Shown: positions 1-10,490 of the stretch, piece by piece
Layout: each line of letters opens with the position of its first letter
Numbering within the stretch: the first letter of the stretch is position 1
Assembly (NCBI RefSeq): GCF_037975245.1
Contig: NC_092571.1
Coordinates: 26,984,564-27,048,563, forward strand
Direction of reading: 5' to 3'
Length of the DNA: 64,000 nt
DNA from: Apostichopus japonicus
Lineage: Eukaryota; Echinodermata; Holothuroidea; Aspidochirotida; Stichopodidae
Notes under the pieces: generated by a model
Databases searched by the model: none
What the model saw: only the letters and a program-made list of their open reading frames with translations
Told to the model about the DNA's origin: nothing
Made by a program: the position numbers and the translations under genes

Positions 1-582
1 TACTTGGGTGATAAAAACATTCTGATGCAAAGGATGCGTGAGTAATATAAACAAAAAGTTATATAAAAAATCAGTACAAAATTCGATTTCCGATCAAATA
101 TAGATTAAAAGTCCCATCAAACTTTCCAATGGAAAGTTTTCTTCCTCCTATTATATGAAAATAAAAAAATTAAACGTACGAACAGTTGACATTGACTAAT
201 ATTTATCCGGCTACAACTGTTAACACTTCTGTCTGTTTGGTTCCTGTAAGATAGGCTTGACACTAAATGTGAAACTGTGATTGGAACCCTTTAAATGTTA
301 GTTTAATGTGTAACAACTATTATATAATGACTAAACGATGTTTATTTGACAAAACCTAACTCTTTCAACGCTACAACAACTTTATTTAACTTTGGAAGTA
401 TTCAACTCTAATTTGTAATACATGTTAAAACTTATCAGTGCATTTATGATAATTTCGAATTATCCTGGTACTGAGTTTTATAGTGTTGGTATGAGAAAGA
501 TAATTTTATAATTACTACTCCCTACATAAACAGGGTGCAGACGGAGAAACAAGTTTTCTGATTCCTTAAATGAAAATCACTT
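1..582. other. AT-rich flank downstream of the Ig receptor gene
   Basis: I see no gene, RNA or repeat structure here beyond AT-rich sequence. On the minus strand it is the 3' flank of the receptor gene ending at 583. Two AATAAA hexamers read on that strand, at 382-387 and 341-346, about 200-240 nt past the stop codon, and are candidate poly(A) signals. Confidence 0.5.
382..387 (-). terminator. Candidate poly(A) signal of the Ig receptor gene
   Basis: AATAAA on the minus strand, 196 nt past the stop codon at 583. A second AATAAA is at 341-346. The hexamer is common by chance in AT-rich DNA, so position is the only support. Confidence 0.3.
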
Positions 583-2049
583 TTAAATTTGATTGCAATT
601 TACTTGTTTATGTTGAGGTGATATGCTATCATATAAAGGATTCACGTTATCTGGCCTGCTCGTTGAAGTTGTCTCATAAATTTCGTTTTCAACCATCTCA
701 ATCTCTTCTCCCTTCACTTGTTTGTCCGTTTTGGACGATTTTTTATGTTGATTCTCTCGTTCAGTATATGTTTCATATATAATATTATCTGTCATAGCTG
801 GTACATTTAATACATTATCATTGTCTGTCTGGGATACAATCGGTGACACAAGGTCATCATTTATGGTGATATCTCCATCATTTGCATTATTTGTACTAGA
901 GTTCTCTAAGCCTGGAACATACCTCGTTGAACGTGAATTTCTGTTGCAGTTGCGTACAGTTAAATGATATTTACGTACTACAATTATGACACATATAAAA
1001 GAGCAGATGAAAATGACAACTAACAAAACAGCTATTACTCGACCTGGGTTATTGGTTGCACTGATTTGGATCATTGATGTGATATTTCTATCTCCATAGT
1101 AACCAATACATTGTATATCCTCTGAGTTGACGTCACTTCCGGTATCCGTAACATTCAGTTCAATGTATGTGTCGCCTTCCTTAATATCATATTTCCAGTG
1201 ATTAGGGATGTTACTCCAGGTAAGGTTAACTTCACTTACATTACTGGTGCAACGTAATACTGCATTTCTAACATCACTAAAGTCGATAGTTGAAGGTGTC
1301 GCTGTGACAGAGAACAAAGGCAGAAACAGAATAGGTCCGAAGAAGCACGATCTTTGATAACTCTGATAAGGTGCTGGTAATTGTTGAGAGACATTGCAGA
1401 GAAAGACACTATTGTTAAATGATGATTTGAAGTACGATGAGAGTGATAGAGTCTTGAAGGGGTACGGGTGAGAGGATACTGTCCTGGTTGAGATGTTAGT
1501 GACGTCATTGATTTTATCTCCATCTCTGATGTAAGTTGACATCATCACTGGTGGGTCTCCTTCTTTTGAAGTACAATTCATTTCATTGACACTTTGTACC
1601 GAATCCTCAAATATGAATCGAGATTGATACGATGACGTACACGTAGGATTAACATTATCATCAATCCGAGTAAAACCCACTATTCTAGCAGATAATTCTT
1701 TTTCATTTCTACATTCAAACAGTGTGCCGTTTATTTCATTCGTTAATTTATTTATTGTAAACAAACCAGTTGTTAAATTAATCACTTCAAACTGATAGTT
1801 GGTAGCAAAATCATTTTGCAATTGCGAATCTTCAACTATTCTGTTAATTGTAGTATCAAGGCTTTTATAATTGACTTCTATCGAGCTGTTTGTCTCCTGT
1901 TCACAGTAAATTCCTACAGTACTTCCAAAAGGAAATAACCAATCATTCTCTTTCGCCCCAAAGTTTGCATATCGAATCGTCTCTTCAGAAGCAAGAATAG
2001 TAAAGAACGCAAAGATTGCTATCAATTTAAACGTCGCCTTTGAATTCAT
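583..2049 (-). CDS. Single-exon type I membrane protein with three Ig-like domains and tyrosine motifs in the tail
   Basis: 488 residues in one uninterrupted frame. Residues 1-21 form a hydrophobic signal peptide. Three Ig-like segments follow, each with a Cys pair: C49-C113, C159-C218, and C267-C314 with the usual Trp at 278. There are many N-x-S/T sites. Residues about 337-358 are a transmembrane helix, followed by a basic stop-transfer stretch (RKYH) and a cytoplasmic tail of about 130 residues. The tail has IIYETY (about 423-428), NEIYETT (about 455-461) and NPLYDSI (470-476). The last combines an NPxY (PTB/internalisation type) motif with a YxxI motif. These suggest a cell-surface recognition or adhesion receptor with tyrosine-based signalling or endocytosis. 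The ligand is unknown and I cannot name a family. The first ATG is the natural start because it begins the signal peptide. Lack of introns over 1.5 kb is unusual for an Ig receptor and may mean retroposition or a lineage-specific intronless family. A decayed paralogue fragment is at 50484-50718. Confidence 0.8.
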   Translation of the reverse strand: MNSKATFKLIAIFAFFTILASEETIRYANFGAKENDWLFPFGSTVGIYCEQETNSSIEVNYKSLDTTINRIVEDSQLQNDFATNYQFEVINLTTGLFTINKLTNEINGTLFECRNEKELSARIVGFTRIDDNVNPTCTSSYQSRFIFEDSVQSVNEMNCTSKEGDPPVMMSTYIRDGDKINDVTNISTRTVSSHPYPFKTLSLSSYFKSSFNNSVFLCNVSQQLPAPYQSYQRSCFFGPILFLPLFSVTATPSTIDFSDVRNAVLRCTSNVSEVNLTWSNIPNHWKYDIKEGDTYIELNVTDTGSDVNSEDIQCIGYYGDRNITSMIQISATNNPGRVIAVLLVVIFICSFICVIIVVRKYHLTVRNCNRNSRSTRYVPGLENSSTNNANDGDITINDDLVSPIVSQTDNDNVLNVPAMTDNIIYETYTERENQHKKSSKTDKQVKGEEIEMVENEIYETTSTSRPDNVNPLYDSISPQHKQVNCNQI

Positions 2050-2112
2050 TTTAAAGCTGCGTAATGTGCGAGTTATAGGAACAATGGCTGGCTCTGGAAA
2101 AAATCCCGTATA

Positions 2113-2120
2113 ATTTATAG
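2113..2120 (-). promoter_or_regulatory. Candidate TATA box for the Ig receptor gene
   Basis: CTATAAAT reads on the minus strand, 64-71 nt upstream of the start codon at 2049. A start of transcription about 30 nt downstream would give a short, intronless 5' leader of about 35 nt. If used, it argues that this intronless copy has its own promoter. Confidence 0.4.
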
Positions 2121-2129
2121 CTTAACAAA

Positions 2130-3030
2130 TTTCACTCGAACTACCCCTTAATAGGGATTCAATTCATAAGAGTGAAGGATATACGTTCGTTTTGTCCCAA
2201 ACTTGCAGAGAGTATCACATAATTCCATTGATTGTGGTTAGATTTTGGTGGAAGTAGTATATTTATGCGTCATTGCTTTACATCAACATTTGAACTTGTA
2301 CTTCAAAAGTTCGAAAATATACTCGAAATGTATTTGCTTTTCATTTATCAGTATTAATCATGCAAACGAAATGTTGTCCTATTATTTCTGTTCAACATTT
2401 CATCTGACAACTCGATCATCGCAAAATGTCGAAAAATTATATAGTTTGTATGAAAGACGTTTGACTATCTTAGTTGTAAAAGTGACCGTTGTTGTCGAGT
2501 TTAGGAGTACCATTTGTCATAAGTTTGACATATCGACTTCTCATTAAAAAGAAAACGATCTGACCTCTCATTTTGACGTCTTATCGAAATAGTGATGAAT
2601 ATCCTCCATTAACATATTTCGGACGAGAGGGGAAGTGTTGAATGACAATAATGTTGCTAACAGAACCCTTCTTCCTCTCGTATTGATTTGATTCGTTTAG
2701 CATGACTACGCTAACCCGATATCACAGTCCCGGTAGGCATGCTAGTGAATCTAATGCAAACTGTACCTGCGTCATTAAAATCCTTCAGAAATTACCCAGC
2801 ATAGCGTACTGGTCTAGAAGAATTAATCCATTTTAAAGATAATAACTAGAATTAAATCCAATGAGATGATTCCTTTGTATCTTCAGGTCCATAAATGCTT
2901 TACTTATATACGTCATCTGTCCATTATACACAAATTAGTCGATTGTCAACTCGTTCAACATTTTCCATCCGATATTTGAATAACAATATAATTGCAGGCT
3001 TCAGATTTTCAACTCGTGACTCCATCACAC
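2130..3030. other. Intergenic, nothing recognised
   Basis: Upstream flank of the Ig receptor gene. The 100-codon plus-strand frame at 2245-2547 has no domain, signal peptide or splice context and is treated as chance. Confidence 0.5.
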
Positions 3031-3140
3031 TACGACGTTGTCACAGAATGTTAGCACCAATCAAAATAGATCTCAGAAAAGATTTAGGGTTTCAGCCAAT
3101 CGCAGGCATTTCCTGGATAAACAACATGTCTGCGCCCTTG
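3030..3140 (+). repeat. Dispersed CCAAT-containing repeat, copy 1
   Basis: This segment matches 16811-16926 in inverted orientation. It shares GTTAGCACCAATCAAAATAG, a near-identical AGATCT block, CAGCCAATCG and GTCTGCGCCC. It holds two CCAAT boxes (CACCAATCA and CAGCCAATCG) about 40 bp apart, so it could be a duplicated promoter piece or part of an unnamed transposon. No ends or target duplications could be defined. Confidence 0.6.
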
Positions 3141-3549
3141 TGTAAACTTATGCCGATCCCGGTTTCAGTAGTGTACATGGAATTACGTACTAATAGCTAA
3201 GGCCTATACTAGTTACAGTTACTTTATTACGCTGAACAACCGAAATGAAGGCTTCAGTTCCTATTTTTGATATGAACGCAATGCATGTGTGCCCGGTGAC
3301 TGTGCTGAGGACTAGCAGGTAAAAGTGGTCGGATTTTCACAAAATAACGTTATTGCGTTACTTGACAAATTGACAATTCGTCCATATGAGTCAGTTACAC
3401 ACTGAGACTGGAGTAGGCTAGGCCCTAATAATTAAATAGGCAAAGGCCTAACGTTTACAGCTCGTATGGCACCTGTACCTATTTATCTGAAAACCAAAGT
3501 CATGATGAGGGACGTGTTGAAGATTCATGTGGATCTTCCAGGCAGGTAG
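3141..3549. other. Intergenic, nothing recognised
   Basis: No gene or repeat structure seen between the CCAAT repeat and the hAT-like MITE. Confidence 0.4.
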
Positions 3550-4068
3550 GTCTAGGCCAGGGTTGTCCAACCTTTTGCAGAGGAGGGCCACATGGAATGA
3601 TTATGATGAACCCTAGCCTGAACATGGGCAGCATGAACCCTAGCCTACGCTCGATTTTTTGCCCGAAGCCCAAGGCAACAAAATGTGAGCACTGCAAGCA
3701 GAGCGCACTGATTATACAGTTGTTATTCTGCCGATTCGAAGTAAGCTTTCACATTCATATGGTACGGATTCTAAAGTCAGGCCCTGATGGTACTGATTTA
3801 TTTTCCGTCCTGATAAAACGGATGAATAAAGTTCAGCCGCCCACCCCTCCCCCCCCCCCCTCCACTGAGAGAGTGTCACACAAACTGACCTGTATGCAGT
3901 TTTTGGACGCAGAAGGTTCGGATGAAGTTTATATAGCTTCAAATTGTTATCAAAATATCTGCTCACTAAAACTTCGCACCGTAGATAATCTCTGGCGGGC
4001 CGGACGCAGCCCTGAGGCCGGTCGTACTGTGGCCCGCGGGCCGTAGGTTGGACAGCCCTGGTCTAGGC
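3550..4068. mobile_element. hAT-type MITE with perfect 8-bp target duplication
   Basis: The element is 3558-4060 (503 bp). It starts CAGGGTTGTCCAACC and ends GGTTGGACAGCCCTG, near-perfect inverted repeats of the CAGNG type used by hAT transposons. GTCTAGGC flanks it at 3550-3557 and again at 4061-4068, an 8-bp target duplication as hAT elements make. No transposase is present, so it is non-autonomous. The two overlapping frames inside (3597-4046 plus, 3712-3966 minus) come from the repeat. The GGCCCGCGGGCC subterminal motif recalls other hAT MITEs. Confidence 0.9.
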
Positions 4069-4435
4069 TATATAATGTTTCTTCTCCAGTCCTACATTTG
4101 TTCAAACAAGAGGATATTATTCCTACTTCCCCATGATATTTCAAAAATATGATAGATTTGAAGACAAACAAAGGTGTGATTGAGATATTGAAATGCAATG
4201 GTCTCCAACTGTGTAAACTCATTGAACTTCAATAGGCCTGTACATGTTATGATATTCGTTGTAAATTGATTGTGCCATTAATAACATTGTCTGCAAAAAA
4301 AAAAACATTTTTACAGGTTGCACAAGATTATTCTTCCCCCGATGAAGTCTTCTCAAAATAGGTGGGCTGTGTGGAATGCAATGTATTTTCCATATAGTGG
4401 ATACTTACTCCACATCCATGACTTACTCCACTCAT
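4069..4435. other. Intergenic, nothing recognised
   Basis: AT-rich spacer with a short A-run near 4297. No gene evidence. Confidence 0.4.
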
Positions 4436-4545
4436 CATATTTATTTTTTTATTTATTTCAACTTTATTTTAAGAGGGTAGCTCGTTTAGCAATAGCTAAT
4501 CTTCCACGAGGCCCTCTGATAAGACATATAATAATATAAAAAGTA
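4436..4545 (-). mobile_element. 3' end of a LINE (UTR and A-rich tail)
   Basis: On the minus strand the block reads GAGGGCCTCGTGGAAGATTA, then a GAGCTACCCTCTTAAAATAA segment, then an (AAATA)-like tail. This is the typical 3' UTR and tail of CR1/L2-like LINEs. No coding part remains, so it is a severely 5'-truncated insertion. Confidence 0.5.
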
Positions 4546-4735
4546 TGAAAGTTTAAGAAGTCATAAATACAATAATAATGCTTAATAAAATAGTTTTTAA
4601 AAAAATAGTTTTCTAAAAAGACATATAATGAAAAATAGTTTTTAAAAAGACATATAATAATATAAAAAGTATGAAGATTTAAGAAGTCGTAAAAACATTA
4701 ATAATGCTTAATAAAAAAGTTTTTAAAAAAAAAAT
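4522..4735. repeat. Two direct copies of an ~87-bp AT-rich unit
   Basis: The block beginning AGACATATAATAATATAAAA at 4522-4608 recurs at about 4649-4735 with a few substitutions, separated by about 40 bp that repeat the AAAAATAGTTTTT end. It overlaps the 5' side of the LINE tail, so it may have arisen by slippage within that tail. Confidence 0.7.
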
Positions 4736-5892
4736 ATTTATTTATTCATACATTCATCCCCCTGCTGATGGTTCTCCAAAGTTTCATTCCCTACAGTATG
4801 TGTGGCAATTGTATTGAGGTATGATTTGTTCTTTGACATTCAACTCCAAAATTGGACTTCAGTTTTAAAGTTCCAGGTGCTAGAAACATAGACCAAATTG
4901 ATTTTTTTCTTTTTGGAACTTGTTAGGCCATTATATAATCTGTTCTGGTGATGCAGAATTCATTCAGCAGATGGTTCAATTCCATCAACAGATATCATAC
5001 AGCCATACAGTTTCCAAAAAGAAGGTCAAGTATTCGGCACCATCATGAGACTTGTAACAAAAGGAATTACAGGATTTTTCAATGGCAAAGCTCTCGTTGA
5101 ATTTCCTCACATTGTCTACATAGGAATTTTCTTTGTGATACAGTAATCTAGCTTTCTAGTGTCAATCACTCTACATAGCAAATGCGAACAGTAGGGGTAA
5201 TTTTAAAGTTATCATGACTTCATTATAGACCATCCACTGGTGTTCCAATGAAAGGCTCAAAATGAGTTGTTAGCTCGGCAGCTAACTTCAGTTTAAACAA
5301 CAAAAACTGTTAAAAGGAAACATGTTTGGATGGTGCCATCTCATATCTTGGAACTACTGGAACGGATAACTAATATATATATTTATATATAGAGAAGAAC
5401 AGCTCTCAGCAAACTGGTTAGACATGTGTATGGAAATATCTGTAGTCAGTGGACCTGCAGTTTCCCACCGGGATGCTCTGTAGGCCCATATGTTTAAACA
5501 AAAGAAATTTTTATTACACACATAGGCATACATTTCTCATCAGAAACTATGAAGTTGTGCAAATTGTTGAACTATGCAAATATTACAGCATGTTGTCATG
5601 GCTGAGCTAACAATGGATGTTTTTGAGCACCTCTCGTCAAGCCAATGTGTTCATAAGCACCATTAGATGACTGCATGGAAATAAACCCATATTTTCACTT
5701 GTAATCCATTTGTGCTTAACTTTGCAACTCACCACCCCAGATAAAGTTATCATGAACAATATTCATCTTGTATAATGTTCTCCAAATTTCTCCCACTTAG
5801 TATTTGCTATTCTGTGTTCCCCAGTTTTCCATTAAGGACATGCATTAGTCACTGATTCACATATTATCTGTCTAATTTTTGTCCATTTTAAG
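4736..5892. other. Intergenic; one unassigned open frame at about 4962-5146
   Basis: Within 4962-5146 a plus-strand frame stays open for about 62 codons without an ATG, containing GTIMRLVTKGITGFFNGKAL and ending in TAA. It could be a decayed coding fragment, perhaps of a transposon, but I recognise no family. The rest shows nothing. Confidence 0.25.
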
Positions 5893-5996
5893 GCACTGTA
5901 CCACCCCAGAAGTGTTTAATACTGAAACTGGTAAATGGAAAGTGGTGGACACAGCATACATAAGCCTATGGAGGAACATTACCTCAAAAATTGCAG
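5893..5996 (+). other. Exon-like segment of unknown gene
   Basis: A 104-nt segment sits between a pyrimidine-rich ...TTTTAAG acceptor and a GCAG|GTAC donor. It is open in one frame encoding HCTTPEVFNTETGKWKVVDT followed by AYISLWRNITSKIA. The composition (an early Cys, a W, one NIT glycosylation sequon) would suit an extracellular exon. No neighbouring exon was found, so it may be a lone relic or chance. Confidence 0.3.
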
Positions 5997-6408
5997 GTAC
6001 TTTATGAATAATTGTATTCATATCCACATACTGTATAGTTAATGTTGTGCATAGTGAGTGTGTCTGTAAAACTAGTAGGTGAGGTTGATCTCATATAGAA
6101 TGGTATATCAAGGCAGTGTCCAGTAAAAAGGAGACTTCAACTGCAATAGCAATTATCTCTTGATAATATATAACAAAATGACAATATGTGAGGAAGTGAG
6201 TGGGGTGGGAATTGGGGACAGCAAAATGAACACATAAATTGGTATCACTGTTCCTGTGGCTATGTAAAGGTCCCTTGGAATTTCTTTATATTCTTGCAAG
6301 GAAAAAGTTAATGAGTAAAATGTTTATGCAATACAGAGGCCGGGTAAAGAAAGTAGATATGCATTGAGGGTGTTTCAAGTATATCACTAATTCCAGGTGG
6401 GGTTCCTC

Positions 6409-6656
6409 TTAAAGGTATGCTATAATGGCCCCAAATATGCTAGATATTCAAATATGGTCACCTTTGGTCAAAATTATTAAACTTTTTTATTACAAACTTT
6501 GAGGAAATTTCCTAACTGGGACATTTAGTCATCTTGTGTGTCCTTAACAATTTCTTAGAAAAGTTTGTATAGTAAAGACCTCCAGGAAAGTACTTTTTGA
6601 AAACTTCTAGCAGTTATAGCATGCTATAATTTGGGACCTATACTGACTACCTTTAA
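6409..6656. mobile_element. TTAA-flanked MITE (Kolobok/T2-like or piggyBac-like)
   Basis: The element is 6413-6652 (240 bp). It begins AGGTATGCTATAATGGCCCC and its other end, read inward, begins AGGTAGTCAGTATAGGTCCC. TTAA stands on both sides (6409-6412 and 6653-6656). A second pair of inverted motifs (ATAGCATGCTATA) lies near the right end. TTAA targets occur in Kolobok/T2 and piggyBac elements; the TTAAAGG edge matches the T2/Kolobok MITE pattern. Confidence 0.8.
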
Positions 6657-6659
6657 AGC

Positions 6660-7620
6660 CAAAAGTTTGACTAATCTCTGTGCCAAAATACCCCCAAAAG
6701 TATGGACAAGTATTGTTATTCTATAGTGGCTGACACTGGGAACCACCACCTGTCAGTCAGAACTTTGTAGTACTTTAGGGTGGAGGTTGAGGGGGTAGGG
6801 GTATCTGACTAAAACTGAGAGGTGTTGCCAAGTAGAAGCATAAACACAGTATGTCTTCTGGGAAACAATATTCTTGATAGGGTTACAAGCAAATCATTTA
6901 AAACAAAGAAGAAATGGAAAAATAGAGACTTAACTTTAAACATAATGGTAACCTATGGGTTTTCTCTCCTGACCAATGCAGTAAGTACAAGGCACCTCTC
7001 AGTATGTGAAATGACTGTGTTTATCTAATGGTTTTAATTTGTTCTTTTTTAATTGAGAACTAGCCATCCATCATATCATCATCATAGCATATGAGTAAGA
7101 GTATAAACTTCTAGAAATAATTAAAAAATCATTGATTTCAATGCTTCATACTCATGGTTTAGTGGGCAATGACTTTGTGTAATACCCTGTAATACCCAGG
7201 ACACCTTGAAGCAGGAGCCACGACAAAGCAAAAACATGAGAAATGATCTGCAGAAAGTTATGAACAGTTGTTAATTTTGTTTTTAACTTCCTGATATCTA
7301 CAAAATATATTGTATTGCTTCCTAACTATTCGTTTATTTTACTACATTTTATTCATGAAGGCACCAATTCAATGCAAAGTGTGTTTCTTGAAATGCCGCG
7401 AAGATGGAAACAGTTGCTGACAACATCTGAAGTACGGTGGTTTGGAGCATTCAGTGTTTATGTGGTCCAAGCATGTTACAGCATTTGTTGAGTGAAATAG
7501 TGAACCATAATAACTTGCACACATCCACTAAGAAAAGCGGAGGGGTGAGGTGGGGAGGGTGGGCGGGTCGAGAGTTTCAGGTACATCAATCCATGGGCAA
7601 CTTAATGTATAAATGCCCTA
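6660..7620. other. Intergenic, nothing recognised
   Basis: No gene, RNA or repeat ends seen. Short open frames at 6822-7028 and 7437-7685 are not supported; the second ends in poly-Leu because it runs into a microsatellite. Confidence 0.4.
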
Positions 7621-7623
7621 AAT

Positions 7624-7823
7624 ATTATTATTCATCATCATTCTTATTGTTATTATTATTATTATTGTTGTTGTTGTTACTATAATTACTATTATTATTA
7701 TTGTCATTATCATCATTCTTATTATTATTGTTGTTGTTACTATTATTATCGTCATCATCATCGTTATCATGATTATTATTATTATTGGAAAATCGTTGTT
7801 GTCATCATTATTACTATTATTAA
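7624..7823. repeat. Interrupted ATT/GTT/CAT trinucleotide microsatellite
   Basis: About 200 bp of (ATT)n, (GTT)n and (CAT)n runs with single-base interruptions. Trinucleotide periodicity keeps frames open across it. Confidence 0.95.
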
Positions 7824-8219
7824 GGCTTCGGAGGGGGTGGAGTGGTATAGGCAGCTGGGATTGTAATGATTTTTACAGTACATTTCAATTAAGTTTATTT
7901 CAAGCTCTTTATCACATCTTTTCTCTTAACCTATATATTCATATTTTGTGTACCTCGTGTATTTTTACATTTATACTATATTTTTGGTTTGAAATAAAAA
8001 GAATAAAATAGAAAAGTCTGAGTCATTGTATTACAGTTGCTGTAGTTCTCTGGGCATTATATCCAGAAACAGGCCTCTTTTTGATTCCTTGCCAAAGGCT
8101 GAAGAAATCAATGCGATGGTGATTGTGTGGGTTTGCGGGTGTGTGTGTGCGTGTTTGTATGTAACACTCTCTTGTAAACACGATATCTCAATAATTGAAG
8201 CTTGTATTTAACTCATACT

Positions 8220-8600
8220 CTACATGTGGGTAACCCATATTAGGACTACTATTGTTTTTGGTGGAGGTCAAAGGTCATTTGAGGTCACCAGAGGTCAAAC
8301 TAAAAACCACTTAAACTGCTTGTAAACACAATATCTTATAGGTGGGGTAACTTGGAAGGATTTCATACTTAGTATGTAGATGGCCCATATTGTGTAGAAG
8401 ATCCCTATTATATTGGACACGGGTCAACAGTCATTTGAGGTCAGCAGAGGTGAAAGTCTGGAAAACTTGTAAAAAAATTACTCTAAAAGTGAAATTGCGT
8501 TAATTTCCAACAAAGCACGTAGATTGCCTTTGGTGAGAACAAAATCGCTGTGGAATTTCATGCGTGTCAAACTTCCTTTGAGGTCAAGAGAAGTAGTTTT
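8220..8600 (+). repeat. AGGTCA-rich dispersed repeat
   Basis: The half-site AGGTCA recurs many times: a DR1 pair at 8265-8277 (AGGTCAAAGGTCA), a DR4-type pair at about 8282-8297 (AGGTCA, 4 nt, AGGTCA) and further copies near 8436 and 8581. A similar AGGTCA-rich block is at 62480-62620. The flanking text has the repetitive character of an old element, but its ends cannot be set. Spacer on both sides, to 10490, shows nothing else. Confidence 0.6.
8265..8277 (+). promoter_or_regulatory. DR1 nuclear-receptor-type site
   Basis: AGGTCA-A-AGGTCA is the consensus for RXR heterodimers, HNF4 and COUP-TF class receptors. Whether it acts is unknown; no nearby gene is identified. Confidence 0.35.
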
Positions 8601-10490
8601 CAGAAAACCCATTCTACGGTACCCATCATCGACCATACTGTCATCACATACATGTTTCTGCCTACGATGATGAGCAAGCCTATATCATTTCGTCGTCCGG
8701 ATCAGGCATCCGTACAAAAGTGTCGCAACGAAACCGGTATATACGAGCTGCATTTCGTGTAAGTTACTGAGTTCCTGTAGGTTCTCTCTGGCCAGTATCT
8801 TTGTAGTAAGCAGTAAGATTTTGATATGTACTTGGTATGTCGAGGATCCATATCAATTAAAGAACCCTATTGTTTTGGTGAAGGTCAATACAGCCCAAAC
8901 TGTGAAACCTACAAACATGATATATCCAAATCTCTCAAGTTGAAATCAAAGCCCTAACAAAATTTCTCCTATGGGCAAGGAATCACTAAATCTTTGACTT
9001 TCTGGTTTCTCATTTGCTCATTACTAGGCTGCTCATTGTCCTTTTGTAAATGATGTATTCATCCTTTAAGAAAAGTGAATAATAAAGAAAAATACCCCAG
9101 TAGCACGGCTAATAAATGAGCAGTGATGTAAGATGTTTGAATAGCTATACCTACCGGACCAAAGTTCAGCAGGCTGATTCGAAATATACCAATAACAGAT
9201 GAGAACAATTTGCGGAAGGAAGGAGTGCTTCTATATAAACCTTCACATGATCAGCTATACACAATAGTGCACATGTTTTGTAGCCTTTATAGTCCAATAC
9301 ACCTGTTTTCTTAAAGTTATTCCGTAAGAGTGGGGGGGGGGTCTTTGAAGGGGGGAAGGGTCCGATCTTCGAATTTTATGGCTTATTGGGTCACTAGTTC
9401 CCAATCATATTCGAGACGGATGCTCATACCATTTCTGGTTTAGAAGTTAAAAATGGTTAAAGTGCTCAACTGGCCATATTTTCAAACTGAGGCTAAAAAT
9501 CGAAAGAAACTTGCAGAACTAATAGTTCTATAGAAAACTTCCCCACCTTCCAAACGAGTGTGATAACGTCACAGAATCACAGGAGAATGGCATGTCCAAA
9601 ATATTAAAGTCTTAAGAAAGTCAAAATCTTGGTTGGAACTAAATTTTATATGTGCGGCATTAAGTGGAAAGGTTTTCGACCTCGAAAAGAATTTTCCAAA
9701 CAATTATGGCGTTAACCCTCACCCTATAGGTTTACCATTAGGGTTAGCCTGATTAATTATGGTGTCTAAATGAAGAGGTCTATAGGAAGCTGAACCTCCG
9801 AATGCATATTATGGCAGACCGATGCTTTCACGTGATATCCATGTATTAGCTCAGTGTAAGTTGCTCTCCATGTGAGGGCGCTTCATAAGAATACTTTCTA
9901 AGGCAAACACCACAGCACTGGAAAGATCTGTCAACTTGAAACTTATAATTACCTTGAAAGCTAATTGCAAAGGTCGTTTTGAAAATTAAATCCCGATTTT
10001 CCCGTCTTTTAACTCCAAGCGGATGTGATGTAGTCGTGTACGTCAATATGTCGGAAATGCAACATGCAATGGCATAATAATTTGTGGCGTATATACAGCA
10101 TGCCACTTTCTCTTACTTCTCACGTTTCATATCTTTTCTTTTCTACTTGAATAAAAGTCGGCATGTTAAAAAGACATAAACAATTTTTAAAAAATATAAT
10201 AAGAAAGTTACCAGAGGTCGGAGGCAATTGAAATGACATTGAAAAAATGAGCTTGGTTTTTCATATGTAAATATAGAATTTCAAGCCAGTCGGGCAAAGT
10301 TTACATTGGCACCAAATACCGCTCCACAATATAACGTCATAAAAATCGATAAAAATACTGTTTGCCCTAGAATTGGACTCGCTGGGTCCATTGATGCAAT
10401 GATCAGGACGATCAAATGCATTATTTTAGAAAGTGGGAGGAAAATGAAAGGGTAGATAATTATGATATCATTCCGAGTCTATACAGCTAG

